From Tenacibaculum sp. M341 (GTDB lineage: Bacteria > Bacteroidota > Bacteroidia > Flavobacteriales > Flavobacteriaceae), in the NCBI RefSeq assembly GCF_004337695.1, contig NZ_SJXJ01000018.1:1-64000 (forward strand): a DNA stretch of 64,000 nt, given 5' to 3'. How positions within the stretch are numbered: position 1 is the first letter of the stretch; the number at the start of each line of letters is the position of its first letter. The notes under the pieces are model-generated. The model ran no database searches. It had not been told where the DNA came from and worked only from the letters and a program-made list of their open reading frames with translations. This document shows positions 48,684 to 60,600 of this stretch, in pieces. Position numbers and translations under genes: made by a program.

Positions 48684-49826
48684 TTATAATTTTAAAAACC
48701 ATTTTTTTTGATACAAAAAGTACAAGCCACTATATAAAATAAGTAAGAAGGTGAAAGAAAATAAAAAAGATCCCCATTGAGCTGAGTTTACTAAGTTTTT
48801 AAAGAATTCAAATCCATTTTGTCTAATTGATAGTTCACTAAAAATAGGCATGTCCATAATTGGCATAAACAAATTCCCAATAATAAAAGCCAATAAAGCA
48901 TTAGAACCAAACACAATAAAAGGATCATATACTTTTTTAAATGTAGGGGCTTTAGTGAGCGATAATTGAATAAAAGCTAGTAATATTAAAGAAAAACCAC
49001 TACTAAACAAGGCAAAACTACTAGTCCATATTTTTTTAATCATTGGCATTATTCCAGTACTATGAAAAATATAACCAATGAGTAATAACACAAAACCAGT
49101 TAAAAAAATATATGCTGGTTGGTACCATTTTGAATTTTGTAGATACAACTGTCCAAAAACAACTCCGAAAATAACATTAATGGTAGCAGGCAAAGAAGCT
49201 AAAATACCTTCAGGATCATAGGTGACAATTCCATTAGAGGTACCGTATATCCATAAATGTTGAATACCGAATATATTTTGATCAATATAAGAAGCCCAAC
49301 TATTAGCAGCACTATGTCCTGTAACACCAAAACTAGGAACAGGAATAAAATAAAGGAGTACAAAGTAACTAATAGCAATAGTCAAAGCAATTAGTAAAAT
49401 AGTTAGTAAAGGGTTTGTTATTTTTTTTGATTGTACACTATAAAGCCATATAAACGATACCAAACAATAACAAATAGCAATACGTTGTAAAACTCCAGGA
49501 ATGCGAATGTTTTGCCAATTAAAATTAGGAAAGCCATTTATAAAAACACCAATTGCAAATAATAATATTGTACGAGTAATTATTTTTCTAATGATGTTAG
49601 TGTTGCTAATATTAAGTTTTCTTTTTTTGTTTAAAGAAATAGCGATAGACATACCAACACAAAACAAGAAAGAGGGAAAAATCATATCAGACAAAGGGTA
49701 GCCAATCCATTCAGCATGATTCATCCATTGAAAACGTTGAGACCAATCGCCTGGGGTAATGACAAGAATCATCCCTAAAATACTCAGTCCTCTTAAAATA
49801 TCTAGTTCAAGTAAGCGCTGTTTCAT
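48684..49826 (-). CDS. NagX-type/DUF5009 acyltransferase-like membrane protein
   Basis: The ATG at 49826 (MKQRLLELDILRGLSILGMI) is preferred over an upstream ATG at 49871 because the family starts with this LELDILRG motif. 380 residues and about ten membrane helices. Landmarks: TPGDWSQRFQWMNHAEWIGY, then DMIFPSFLFCVGMSIAISLN, and VTYDPEGILASLPATINVIF. The family is related to heparan-alpha-glucosaminide N-acetyltransferase and NagX, moving acetyl groups to sugars across the membrane. Transcribed alone. Confidence 0.82.
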   Translation of the reverse strand: MKQRLLELDILRGLSILGMILVITPGDWSQRFQWMNHAEWIGYPLSDMIFPSFLFCVGMSIAISLNKKRKLNISNTNIIRKIITRTILLFAIGVFINGFPNFNWQNIRIPGVLQRIAICYCLVSFIWLYSVQSKKITNPLLTILLIALTIAISYFVLLYFIPVPSFGVTGHSAANSWASYIDQNIFGIQHLWIYGTSNGIVTYDPEGILASLPATINVIFGVVFGQLYLQNSKWYQPAYIFLTGFVLLLIGYIFHSTGIMPMIKKIWTSSFALFSSGFSLILLAFIQLSLTKAPTFKKVYDPFIVFGSNALLAFIIGNLFMPIMDMPIFSELSIRQNGFEFFKNLVNSAQWGSFLFSFTFLLILYSGLYFLYQKKWFLKL

Positions 49827-49933
49827 AATTAATTTGGTTGTGAAACAATTAAAGTAACTAAAAAACAACACGCATTTTTAACAAAATAAAGCTATTCTTT
49901 GAACAATTTCCTCATAAACTAAACAAAGATGAA

Positions 49934-50383
49934 TTATATAGCTTTTAAATCATCAGGATCAATGCTTGTATTTATAAAATCACACTTTTGTTGTAAAGTT
50001 TCTTTGGTTAAAAGTCCCATTCTATAACAACGCATAAGAAAGTAATAAGCAGCATCAGTTAATTCTCTTTTAGCACTGTCTAAATTTGAGCTCGATGTTC
50101 GTTTGGGAGCAGCAGGGGATCCATTAGATAATTCGCATTTACCATTGCAGAAAGGACAATAATCGTAAACCTCAGTATCATGATTATCAATCCAGATTTC
50201 TTGTGCTTTTTTCATTGTTTTAAATCGAGTGCCATAAGCATCAATGGTTTTTTTAGCCTCATTTACTTCATGTAACCAAAAATCAATATTAGCAAATTGT
50301 CCCACAACATGATGTGCATACCCAGTGGTAAAACGTTTCAATTGTTCGGTAATCATGTTTGCTTTTTCAATAGTATAAATCAT
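49934..50383 (-). CDS. Small protein with CxxCxxxC zinc-like motif
   Basis: 149 residues, mostly helical. The short motif CPFCNGKC in the middle could bind zinc, and the flanking part (GSPAAPKRTSSSNLDSAKRE) is flexible. Cys and His residues elsewhere (AHHVVGQFANIDFWLHEVNE) are notable. No family is recognised. The gene is isolated; a strong hairpin lies upstream of it at 50441. Confidence 0.7.
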   Translation of the reverse strand: MIYTIEKANMITEQLKRFTTGYAHHVVGQFANIDFWLHEVNEAKKTIDAYGTRFKTMKKAQEIWIDNHDTEVYDYCPFCNGKCELSNGSPAAPKRTSSSNLDSAKRELTDAAYYFLMRCYRMGLLTKETLQQKCDFINTSIDPDDLKAI

Positions 50384-50440
50384 AGTGCTTTTTTTCTTTA
50401 TTATAAATACAAAGATGATTAAAAAATATTATAATATTTA

Positions 50441-50476
50441 AAATCCTGAGTTTACAAATAAAACTCAGGATTTTTT
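50441..50476 (+). terminator. Hairpin between divergent genes
   Basis: AAATCCTGAGTTT and AACTCAGGATTTT form a 12-bp stem followed by T on the plus strand. No plus-strand gene ends before it, which is unusual for a terminator; a short unrecognised transcript is possible. Confidence 0.55.
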
Positions 50477-50575
50477 GTTTTACCACTCGTCATAAATAAT
50501 ATTCCGTTAGTCATAATTCTGTTTGAAAAGAATCAGTTTGAAAGTAGTTTTGAATTGAATTTAAATGCAAACAAA

Positions 50576-51892
50576 ATGAAAAATAAACTGATACTACTAG
50601 TCTTTGTAGTAATAATAATAGTTAGCTGTAATATTAAAGAAAAAGAGAAAACAACTATTGTAACAGACGATATCACAAATTTTTGGAAAGCTTATGATGC
50701 CATACAAATAACACAGGATACAGTGTTACAGAAAGCGTATTTATCAACGCTTTTTTTTAATAAAGCAACCGATGGTTTGAAAGCCATTATGAAAACCAAG
50801 AATTATAAGGAACAAGATTATTATACAGCGATTAAAAAGTATCCTAAGTTTTGGGAATCAGTTAGAGAAAATACATTAAGAGCGAATGAATTTGGGAAAG
50901 AACTTGACGAAGGCGTTGAAAAATTAAAAGAAATATATCCGAAGTTAACACCAGCAAAAATCTACTTTACGATGAGTCCGTTAAGATCAAATGGAACAAC
51001 CTTAAACGACCTAGTATTAATAGGAAGTGAATTAGCTATGACAGATGAAAACACTATTTCAGAAGAATTGCCAGAAATAATAAGAAAGAACCGACGATTT
51101 TTTTTTGATAGTAATCCGATTGAGAATTTAGTACAATTGAATGTGCACGAATATGTACATACACAACAAAAAATGGCAGAAGACTATTTATTGTCATACG
51201 TAATTAGAGAAGGTGTTGCTGAGTTTATATCAGTCATAGCATTGGGAAAACCTTCAACAGTACCCGCTATTGCTTATGGTGAAAAAAACAAGAGGGTACG
51301 AGAAAAGTTTGAGGAAGATATGTTTAAAGGAAATAATATAAATCAATGGTTATGGAGTGATGCTCCCAATGAATTTGGTGTGAGAGATCTAGGCTATTAT
51401 ATTGGTTATGCAATGTGTAAAAAATATTATGAACAATCAGAAAATAAAAGCGAAGCAATACAAGAATTAATAGAACTAGATTACAGCAACACAACAGCTA
51501 TTGAAAATTTTGTAAATGTATCCGGATATTTTTCTGATACCTTAGAAAACTTATATCAGAAGTTTGAAAATTCTAGACCATTTGTTACAAACATACAGCC
51601 TTTTAAAAATAAAAATGAGGAGGTAGATTATAAGGTAAACAAACTGACTATTGAGTTTTCTGAACCAATGAATCAACAATATAGAAACTTCGATTTTGGT
51701 CCCTTAGGAAAAGAAGCAGCCATACAAATACAAAAAGTAATAGGTTTTTCAGAAGATGGTACTTCAATTACTGTTGAAATAGCACCCTTACAACCTAATA
51801 AAAGATATCAATTGGTGATTGGTACTCGTTTTAAAAGTTTGAAAAATATGCCTTTAAAAAGTTACTTGATAGATTTTAAAACTAATAAATAA
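50576..51892 (+). CDS. Lipoprotein with HExxH zinc-protease motif
   Basis: The ATG at 50576 (MKNKLILLVFVVIIIVSCNI) gives a lipoprotein signal with Cys18; an ATG at 50555 is less suitable. 438 residues. The zinc motif HEYVH starts at about H191 and REGVAEFI supplies a third acidic ligand, as in DUF2268/gluzincin-like proteases. The C-terminal 100 residues (LTIEFSEPMNQQYRNFDFGP, then KRYQLVIGTRFKS) form an Ig-like Big_5 domain. Probably an envelope-attached metalloprotease; substrate unknown. Confidence 0.82.
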   Translation: MKNKLILLVFVVIIIVSCNIKEKEKTTIVTDDITNFWKAYDAIQITQDTVLQKAYLSTLFFNKATDGLKAIMKTKNYKEQDYYTAIKKYPKFWESVRENTLRANEFGKELDEGVEKLKEIYPKLTPAKIYFTMSPLRSNGTTLNDLVLIGSELAMTDENTISEELPEIIRKNRRFFFDSNPIENLVQLNVHEYVHTQQKMAEDYLLSYVIREGVAEFISVIALGKPSTVPAIAYGEKNKRVREKFEEDMFKGNNINQWLWSDAPNEFGVRDLGYYIGYAMCKKYYEQSENKSEAIQELIELDYSNTTAIENFVNVSGYFSDTLENLYQKFENSRPFVTNIQPFKNKNEEVDYKVNKLTIEFSEPMNQQYRNFDFGPLGKEAAIQIQKVIGFSEDGTSITVEIAPLQPNKRYQLVIGTRFKSLKNMPLKSYLIDFKTNK

Positions 51893-51954
51893 GTTTTATA
51901 GATTTGTTTCAGATCAAATTATACGAAGATTTTAGTCGTAAATCGTATTGAATA

Positions 51955-52992
51955 ATGAATTATTTCTTCTCAAAAAAAGCTATTCCCAATTATGTAGTAT
52001 GGATCGTTACCATGTTGCCTGCTTATTTTATAAAATTTAGCGATTTAGGTAATAGTAAGGCTATTATTCATTATTTAACTGTAGAGTTGATTATTTGGTT
52101 TGTGTTAGGTGTAGTATTAACTGCCGGAATTCAGTTAGCAATAGAAAAACTAGCAACAAAGTATACGTTAAAAATTAGAATTATTTACTTGTTGCTATCC
52201 ATGCTCATAGCATCTGTAGTTTTTTACATTATATTTTGGCCATTAATAGATGTTTCGTATGAGTATTTTATGCATAAGCAAAGTTATCATGGTTATTTTG
52301 CTACTCGAATTTTTAATTGGTTTAATTGGATTGTATGGTTTGTTAGTATTACTGCACTAGATTTATTTGAAGAGGTAAAGGCAAGTAAAATTAAAAATAT
52401 AGCATTACAAGCAACTTTAAAAGACGCTCAATTAAATACCTTAAAGGGACAAATAAATCCTCATTTTATGTTTAATAGCCTAAATAATATAAGAGGATTA
52501 ATGTTAGAAGATGTACCTAAAGCAAGATATATGCTAACAACATTATCTGAAACATTAAGATACGCATTGACACAGAATACCACCGATGCAATATCTTTAA
52601 GCGCAGAGTTAGACATGGTGAAAAAATATGTAGACTTGTGTAAAATTCAGTTTGAAGATAGACTAGAGTTTACATTGAATGCTGAAGAAGCAACTTTATC
52701 AAAAGAAATTCCGCCAATGCTTTTACAAATTTTAGTAGAAAATGCAATTAAACACGGAATAGCAAATTTAAAAAGTGGAGGAGTAGTAGCTATAAATACT
52801 GAAATAGAAGGTGGAGATTTATTAATAAAAGTGATCAATTCTGGAAAGTTAATAGCACCAGAAAATACTACTCAATTGGGAGTAAACAATGTTAAACAAA
52901 GATTAGATTTGCTTTATAATAACAAAGCTTCTTTCACTTTAAAACAAATTAAAGAAGAGGTAGTAGCAACCATTAAAATTCCTTTAAAATGA
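51955..52992 (+). CDS. LytS/YehU-type sensor histidine kinase
   Basis: 345 residues. Four N-terminal membrane helices (1-135) are followed by a His_kinase domain with QINPHFMFNSLNNIRGLMLE (phospho-acceptor about H170) and an HATPase region including LVENAIKHGIANL and the G-box QLGVNNVKQRLDLLY. It senses an unknown signal at the membrane. It overlaps the response-regulator gene by four bases (ATGA), so they form an operon and a functional pair. Confidence 0.92.
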   Translation: MNYFFSKKAIPNYVVWIVTMLPAYFIKFSDLGNSKAIIHYLTVELIIWFVLGVVLTAGIQLAIEKLATKYTLKIRIIYLLLSMLIASVVFYIIFWPLIDVSYEYFMHKQSYHGYFATRIFNWFNWIVWFVSITALDLFEEVKASKIKNIALQATLKDAQLNTLKGQINPHFMFNSLNNIRGLMLEDVPKARYMLTTLSETLRYALTQNTTDAISLSAELDMVKKYVDLCKIQFEDRLEFTLNAEEATLSKEIPPMLLQILVENAIKHGIANLKSGGVVAINTEIEGGDLLIKVINSGKLIAPENTTQLGVNNVKQRLDLLYNNKASFTLKQIKEEVVATIKIPLK

Positions 52993-53720
52993 AAACAGTA
53001 AAAGTTGTTATTGTTGAAGACTCTCGTTTGGCAAGAAATGAGTTAAAAGAATTAATGAAAAGCCACAAACAATTAGTACTTGTAGGTGAAGCTGCGAATG
53101 TAGATGATGGTTTTGAGTTAATACAAAAAGAGCAACCAGATGTATTGTTCTTGGATATTAATATGCCTGAAAAAAATGGTTTTGAACTGTTAGAAATGTT
53201 AGACGAGGTACCCATAACTATTTTTACTACAGCATACGATGAATATGCAATACAGTCTTTTGAATACAATACACTTGATTATTTATTAAAACCTATTAGT
53301 GAAGAACGTTTTTCTGTTGCAGTACAAAAATTGATGAACAATTTAGAAAAAGAACAAACATCAGAAGAAAAGGAAGAGAAAGTATTCAATTTAGAGAAGC
53401 AAATTTTTATTAAAGACGGAGAAAAGTGTTGGCTGGTGAAAATTAAAAGCATCACAATGTTTGAGATTGTGGGCAACTATACACGCGTGTTTTTTGAAAA
53501 TAACAAAACATTGATTTATAAATCGCTTACACAAATAGAAAACAAACTACCACAAGATGTTTTTTTTAGAGCAAATAGGCAGCAGATTATAAATATTAAT
53601 CATGTAAAGAAAGTAGTTTCTTGGTTTAATGGAAAATTAAAAATAGAAATGATTTCTGGTGAGGAAGTTGAAATTTCTCGAAGACAATCTGCCGTTTTTA
53701 AAGAACAATTAAGTTTTTAG
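52989..53720 (+). CDS. LytTR-family response regulator
   Basis: 243 residues. The receiver domain has the acidic pocket VEDSRLA and phospho-acceptor D56 in FLDINMPEKNG, with TAYDEYAIQSFEYN and DYLLKP downstream. The C-terminal LytTR DNA-binding domain includes FEIVGNYTRVFF, YKSLTQIENKLP and FFRANRQQIININHVKKV. It is coupled to the kinase gene. LytTR domains bind pairs of short direct repeats about two helical turns apart; a 23-bp minisatellite begins 36 bases after its stop codon. Confidence 0.93.
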   Translation: MKTVKVVIVEDSRLARNELKELMKSHKQLVLVGEAANVDDGFELIQKEQPDVLFLDINMPEKNGFELLEMLDEVPITIFTTAYDEYAIQSFEYNTLDYLLKPISEERFSVAVQKLMNNLEKEQTSEEKEEKVFNLEKQIFIKDGEKCWLVKIKSITMFEIVGNYTRVFFENNKTLIYKSLTQIENKLPQDVFFRANRQQIININHVKKVVSWFNGKLKIEMISGEEVEISRRQSAVFKEQLSF

Positions 53721-53756
53721 CCAAGGTTAGATTTTTAATAGATCTATATTTAGTAT

Positions 53757-53939
53757 GAATGTCACTCCTCGCATAACGTGAATGTCACTCCCCGTATAAT
53801 GTGAATGTCACTCCCCGTATAACGTGAATGTCACTCCCTGTATAACGTGAATGTCACTCCCTGTATAACGTGAATGTCACTCCCCGCATAACGTGAATGT
53901 TATTCTCCGTATAATGTGAATGTCATTAACAGCCTAATG
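53757..53939 (+). repeat. Minisatellite, 23-bp unit, about 8 copies
   Basis: The unit GAATGTCACTCCCCGTATA plus four bases is repeated head to tail with exact 23-bp period from 53757. Copies differ at a few positions (CCTCGC, CCCTGT, TCTCCGT); the last copy is degenerate. There are no unique spacers, so it is not a CRISPR array. Confidence 0.9.
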
Positions 53940-53995
53940 CAAGTATTACTATAAAACAAAGAATTTATGACAGTTTTAAATAAAAAGAGGAGAGA

Positions 53996-54208
53996 TTAAA
54001 CTTCTGAAACATTATTCTTAATACTTTTAAAGAATAAGATATATGGAGCGAATAACATAACAAATAAAGGGATAACACTTATAGATACACCAGCTTGAGA
54101 TGAAGCTACAGAAGTTCCTATTGCAATACCATTTAAAAATAAACATACTGCAATAAGAGATACTGCTTTAGAGTTGAATATTAAGTTTCCGATTTTTAAA
54201 GATTTCAT
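53996..54208 (-). CDS. Small membrane protein (70 aa)
   Basis: 70 residues with two hydrophobic segments (KAVSLIAVCLFLNGIAIGTS and SVIPLFVMLFAPYILFFKS) and short charged ends. The frame has natural composition and a sensible start (MKSLKIGNLIFNSK). No family recognised. Confidence 0.6.
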   Translation of the reverse strand: MKSLKIGNLIFNSKAVSLIAVCLFLNGIAIGTSVASSQAGVSISVIPLFVMLFAPYILFFKSIKNNVSEV

Positions 54209-54638
54209 ATTGCTTTATTATAATTTAGATGCTAATAAGTAGTCAGTTTTAAATTTTTGTTACAAATTATTTATTAGTAAGCTGAGTTGGAGTTTAAAAA
54301 TATTGATTTAAGTCGCTGTTGTCTCTTCCAGCAAAGTCGAGAACTTGTTTAAAGTTATGAATACAGTTTATAGAATGTATTAAAACTATGATCTTTTAAT
54401 GTTAGAATTACAGAGTATTATTAGAAATTCAAAATAGTAAGATCTCGACTGCGTTCGATCGGACAGATTTATAAATGATAAAAATAACATCTAAGATTAA
54501 TCATACTTAGGTTAATGGTAATTTGATTTTTAGAGTCTAGAGTTCAATTGATAAACTTTTAATCTTTTGAAGATTAGTAAAGAGTATTAAGTATTAATAC
54601 AAGAACTTCTAGCTACCACCTTCAGACTTCTAACTAAA
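54209..54638. other. Intergenic region with a repeat fragment
   Basis: 430 bases without a convincing gene. At 54441-54466 it holds GATCTCGACTGCGTTCGATC, a fragment of the dispersed repeat that occurs at 22231 and 22486. I saw no strong terminator for the large gene to the right. Confidence 0.5.
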
Positions 54639-57600
54639 TTATTTAACAATAACCCTCACACCTTCAGAATGACTACTAAATTCAGGCGCATACATACTTT
54701 GAATAGAGGTAATACCATTACTAAAACTTCCTTTATTATTTACTCTAACATCGTACTCAAAAACATAAGTGCCTTTAGCTAAACGATTAAAAAAGAAATG
54801 AGTAGCAGCATCTTTAGTACTCTGATAATAACCTAAACCATCTTGCCATTTATATTTAGAAAGCACATCTACAGGCTCAAAAGCCGAAGCTCGCATGTCT
54901 TTCATATGAATAAACTCCATAGTTCTATCTGCACGTAACTCAATTCGAACTGTAACCAAATCACCAACGGCTAAATTTTCATTAGAAACAGCGATCAGTT
55001 TTTTACCAGTATCAGCATTCACCTTTTTAAATAATTGTTTAGTTAGCTGTAACGGAGTTTTAGCTGAAGTAATTTTATCTAAATCTTCAAAATATTGCCA
55101 ATACAATCCGCCCCAAGCAATACCTTCATCTTTTTTAGTAAGCGTAACATTAGCCATTGAAGGTTTTATGTTATTACCACTCCATGAAGTTTTAAAATAC
55201 CCAGTGCCCGCCTCAACTTTAGTGTTTTCTATTTTCTTCGGATCTAATGTGGTATCTCCAATTTTTACAGTAACTATCTCGGTTGAAGAAATCCAATTGG
55301 TTCCTTGTAACAATAAAGCATATACAGCGTCAGAAGTAGCCTTTGTGGTTTTCCATCTACTAACTTGTTTATTCTTTAACAACCATATTTTTAAGTTATC
55401 TATAGTTTTAGTGTCTTTAGAAACTTCAGAAAAAGCTTCAATTAATAAAGCTTGAGTTTCAATTGGGGCTTGATGCCAATACCAACCTGATTTATTTTCT
55501 TTCCAATACATTCCTAATTCCTCAGAAGTAATACTATTCTCTTCTAAAGACTTTAGTATTTTGTTAGCTATTGTAGTATTCGTATTTCTAAAAGAAGTCA
55601 ATGCAATTTGACCTTTAGCATACAAATTAAAATCGTTCCAAAACATTTCAGCTTGCTTAGTATAATACGTTACAGCTTTTTGAACACGATCATTCATAGT
55701 AATATCTTTAAAGAAACTACGCATGTATAAGTATTGAATTTGTGTATAACCAATCTGTTTTTTCTGTAAAAAGGCATCTGCTTCTTTCTTTCCTTTTTGC
55801 TTACGGATTTTTTCAGCTTGTTTTAACAATCGCTTGTAGGTATCTTCAAACTCTTCATCTAAAAAACGAACGGTTTTAGGAAGCATTACTTCGGTAGTTT
55901 TATCAAACTTTTCTATGCCTAATTTTCTTAAATGACCAAAACCTGTAGCAATATGATTTGTGATATGAATGCTAGGATAGCGTCCACCTTTAAACCAAGG
56001 GAAACCACCTTCAGGCATTTGCATGTTCTTTAATTTTTGAATTGTTTTATGTTGTTCGTTTTTCATTTTATTTAAATCGAATAACAAAGCAATACGTTTC
56101 TTTTGTTCACTTTCAGATTGTGCATCGCGTAACCAAGGAGTTTCTTGGATAATCAAAGATTTTAATTCCTCGTTTTTTTCTAAATTACTAATTAAAGCGT
56201 CGCTAGTTTTCCACTGATTAAATACATTTTGAATTCGTGGATTTGAATTGGCTATAAAACTAGCTAAGGTATTGGCATAATAACGTGCAAAAGTTTGCTC
56301 GGCACATTCATGTGGATATTCCATTAAATAAGGAAGTGCTTGTACTGCATACCAAGCAGGATTTGAAGTAACTTCTAAGCTTAACTTATGATGCTTTAAA
56401 GTATTAGAGGTATTATTTTTTAATTTATTTAATGTAAATGTTTTTGATTGGTTTGAACGTACCCACATTGGTAACGTTTCTGTAACTAACATTCTGTTAG
56501 ATAATACTGGTAGTACACTTTGTTCACCATCAGAAAAATCACCCGCTTTGGCAATTATTTTATATTGAATAGCTTGCGCAGTATCGGAAACATTTAACTT
56601 CCAAGATACATTGGTGTTTCCATCTTTATCAACACTAAAAGATTTTGTAATGTCATCAGAAAATAGGTTACTGAGCGGAGCCGAAGTAACAGCATCTGTT
56701 AATACCAATTGGCAAACTCCTACTAATTTTCGATCACTTAAATTACTAATTTTTGCACTTAAGGTAATTACATCACCTTCACGTAAAAAGCGAGGTGCAT
56801 TTGGTATTACCATTAATTCTTTTTGCGTAACGGTAGAAAATGATTTTACAGCAGCATGTAATTCTTTTGTATGTGCTAATAATTGTAAACTCCATCTTGT
56901 TAAGGCTTCTGGAGCAGTAAAAGAAAAAGAAACATTTCCGTTAGCATCAGTGGTTAAATGTGGATAAAAGAAAGCAGTTTCTTGCAGGTTTTTACGTACA
57001 GGTATAGCTTTTAAACCAGTACCTGTGGTGATTATTATAACACCGTCTTTTGCACGTGATCCATATATAGCCATTGCTTTTGCTCCTTTTAAAACTTCAA
57101 GAGTAAGAATGTCTTTTTCGTTAATATTAGAAATGTCATCTACTATTTTTCCGTCTACCACATATAATGGTTGTTCACCAGTGGTTACACTTTCGGCTCC
57201 ACGAATTTGAATATTTTCAGGTGATCCTGGTGCAGCATAAGTCAAATTACTTGCATCATCTTCAGATTCTACCATTACATCAGCAGCTCTACCTTCAAGT
57301 TTAGAGTGTATTTTATTAGTAGCGCTTCCTGTATATGCTCGTTTTCTTTTGGTAGCATACCCAGCTACTACAACTTCATCTAATGTATTAGCTTCTTCTA
57401 AAGTGATTAATATATTAGAAAAATCACCTACAGTTTTCTCTACAGTTTTATAACCTACAAAGCTAAAAACGACGACATCGCCTTTATTAACTTTTAAACT
57501 AAACCTACCATTAAAGTCTGTTTCGGTACCAAAAACTGTTCCTTTAATAATTACGGTTGCACCTGGTAATGGACCACTTTCATCTTCAATAATACCTGAA

Positions 57601-60600
57601 ATTACGCCACCAAAATTCGTTTTTTGAACAATCAGGTTCCTTACATAGCTTTTTTGTGCCCATTGTTGATTATAGAAATCAAATCCAAACCAATTTAATT
57701 CATCATAGCCAAGGGATAGGAGAGGAACAGCTCTATTCTGAGAGGTGCTATTAAAATGAAAACGAGCATCAGTAAAACTAATATAAGCGTTGGTGTTATT
57801 ATACAAATTATAGCTAGGTTTTTGTATTGGATTAAATCGCCATTGATGTTTTTTAAACTGATCTAAAGAAGTATCGTACATACCAGCTAATAATTCGGCA
57901 GTAACTTTATCCTTTTGACTACCTTTAACTGTAAAACTCCACGTTTCATTAGCGCCAGGTTGTAATTTGTCCCTAAAAGTATTCGTAGTAATTTCTAAGT
58001 CGGTTGAAGGATAGGGAACATTGATTACTAAAGAACCATTTTCAAAATCGTTGTAATTCACAAAATGATAACGAATTCCAAATCCGCCAACATCTTCGCT
58101 TGTTACGGGTACTTTAATTGTTTTACTATTTTTATTTAATTGGATGTAATGAGAAGCAATTAGTTTGTGTTTCTTTTCAACAAAAACCATCATGGTTATA
58201 GCTTCAGAATTACTGCTAAAAGTAATTTCGGCGGTGTCATTTACATTGTAAGTATCTTTATTTGTAGTTACCGTAAACAACTTATTATCGGCAGGAAGTT
58301 TATCTTTTTCAGAAAAAAGAGAAAAGTATTTTTTATCTGTTACCTTTTGATTGAATTTATCTTGAGAAGTAAGCTCTATGATATACTTACCAGAAGTCCA
58401 TTTTTTAAGATTAGGTAATTCAATTTCTTTGGAGGTATTGGTATTAAAATCACTAGAAAATACTTTTTCACCCTTTTTCCATTGTAACGGATTGTCTTCA
58501 TTTTTATAAGCTTCATTAGGAAACTTTTCGTTGAATTCATCCTCAGAAATTGTTTGATAATATGGAGCAGCCCACGGACGTTTGCGCAAAGGCTTTTTAG
58601 GAGCGACTAATTTATAAATTGAAACTTCTCCAGAAGCAGCTGTAAATTCGCCATTTAAATTTTGAGTATCTATAGTTACAATTTGCTTTTTAATTGCTTT
58701 GTTAATGTTTTCACTCACCGCAACAGTAGCTAATAAACTGTGATATCCTACTTTTACCAATGAAGTAGCACTTCTGGTTTCTCCATTAATATCAGTTACA
58801 TCAGCAGTAACTTCATAAGTGAAAACAGGTAGATTTTCTTTGTTAGCACTTTCATCTCGTAATGCTTTAAAAGTAATTTCAAAGTCTCCCTTATTATTTG
58901 TAGTAGTTTCTCCATTAATAATTTCTTGAGGAGAACTGTTTAAATACGGACGATACCAATAACACCAACTTGGATACTGTATTTTTCTATGAACTCTGTA
59001 TACAACCTTTCCATCTGTAATAGCACTACCTGCAAAAGCTTTTGCATTTCCATTCACTTTTATTTCATCATTCACACGGTAGGTTTCTGTAACTGGCTTA
59101 AAAGTAGTTTCAAATTTAGGGCGCTTGTATTCTTCTACAGATATAGATTGTTGACCTTTTCTATCTTTAACAGATACTTCAATAGTAAAATTACCCGTTA
59201 ATCCTGAATTTGGTATGATGAATTCCCCTGAAAAGGAACCATATTCATTAGTCGTTAATTCAAGTTTTTTAACTTCTTGATAGTTGACATCTCTTAAAAT
59301 AACAGTGGCTTTTTTATTACTAATAACTTTTGTTTCTTTTTTAAAGGCTTCCATAGAAATTCCTTTAAAATAAACAGTTTGACCAGGTCTATAAATACTT
59401 CTATCAGTAAATAAAAAAGTACGGATTTGTTTGTTTGGTCGCTCGTTGTAATCGTCTTGTTTTCTTAAATAATAATTACCAAAAGAAGCATTATCATTTT
59501 TATAATTAACAAAAGCTTTTACATTGTCATAGTAAGTATTTGGATTGTAACTAAACTCTCCGTTTTTATCGGTTGTAAAGGTTTTATTAATAGATTTTCT
59601 ATATCTACGGTTACTCTTATTAGAAAAACGAACATTAGCACCTGTTAAAGGTGTTCCTGTAACTCTATCAAGTAACTGGTAAATGCTCTTTCCATCTTCA
59701 TTTCTGGTAATTAAACTTAGGTTGGTAACCTGTATAAAACAAGTTCCGTAAATAGTGTTATCAGATAAAGATTCATTATTAGCGGTAACAATTAAATATT
59801 GACCTTGAGAAAGTTTAGGAAGTATAACTTCGGTACTATGGTTTAAATAATCGAATTCATTTGGTAATGTTGAATTCCAGTTGTTTACCTTTTTAAGTTT
59901 TTGAATGAAAGCCTTTTTCTCTTTGAGTTTATATAAATTTTTGAATGAAGTTTTTTGTTGCTGATCTATTTGATATACTGAAAAATAAAGAGTTTTTATA
60001 TTGTTAAAATTGATTAACAGTCTAGAGTACGAATCAATAGGAATGTATTTTTCTGAGGTAATTTTAATTTGTTTTTCTTTAATTTTTTCGGTAAGTACTT
60101 TACATTCTTTAGCAGCTCTACTTTCAGGAAATTGTTTGATTACTTTTTCGCATAACTCTAAAGCTTCTTTATTTTTAAAACGGTATTGTTTGTTGGTTTC
60201 GTTGGAATATTTTCTGGCTTGAGAATGATACACTTTTGCAATTTTAAAAGTATACAATCCGCTTACTGCTTGCTTGGTGTAATTGTTTTCTGATGTTTTT
60301 AATGTTTCTAAAAAAACAGCTTGTTTATCTTTAAAGGTAGCATTTTTATGCACAAAATCTAAACGTTCTAAATCTACATTAACTAATGCTTCGGTATTTC
60401 CTTTTTCATAATGAAAGTCTATTAATTCTTGATGAATTTTTAGTGCATTGAATTGTAGAGATAAAGTATCTTTTGTTTGTATGTTTAATTTAGAAAAGAA
60501 AACAGCATCACAAAGTAAGTCTGAATTATCTATTTTAAATTGATAGTTAGGTTTTGTAATACTTGTTTCATCAGTTTTATAAAACGTTAATGCATTGTGT

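Noticed and set aside
53757-53939. Possible CRISPR array
   Set aside because: The 23-bp units are head to tail with no unique spacers and no cas genes nearby.
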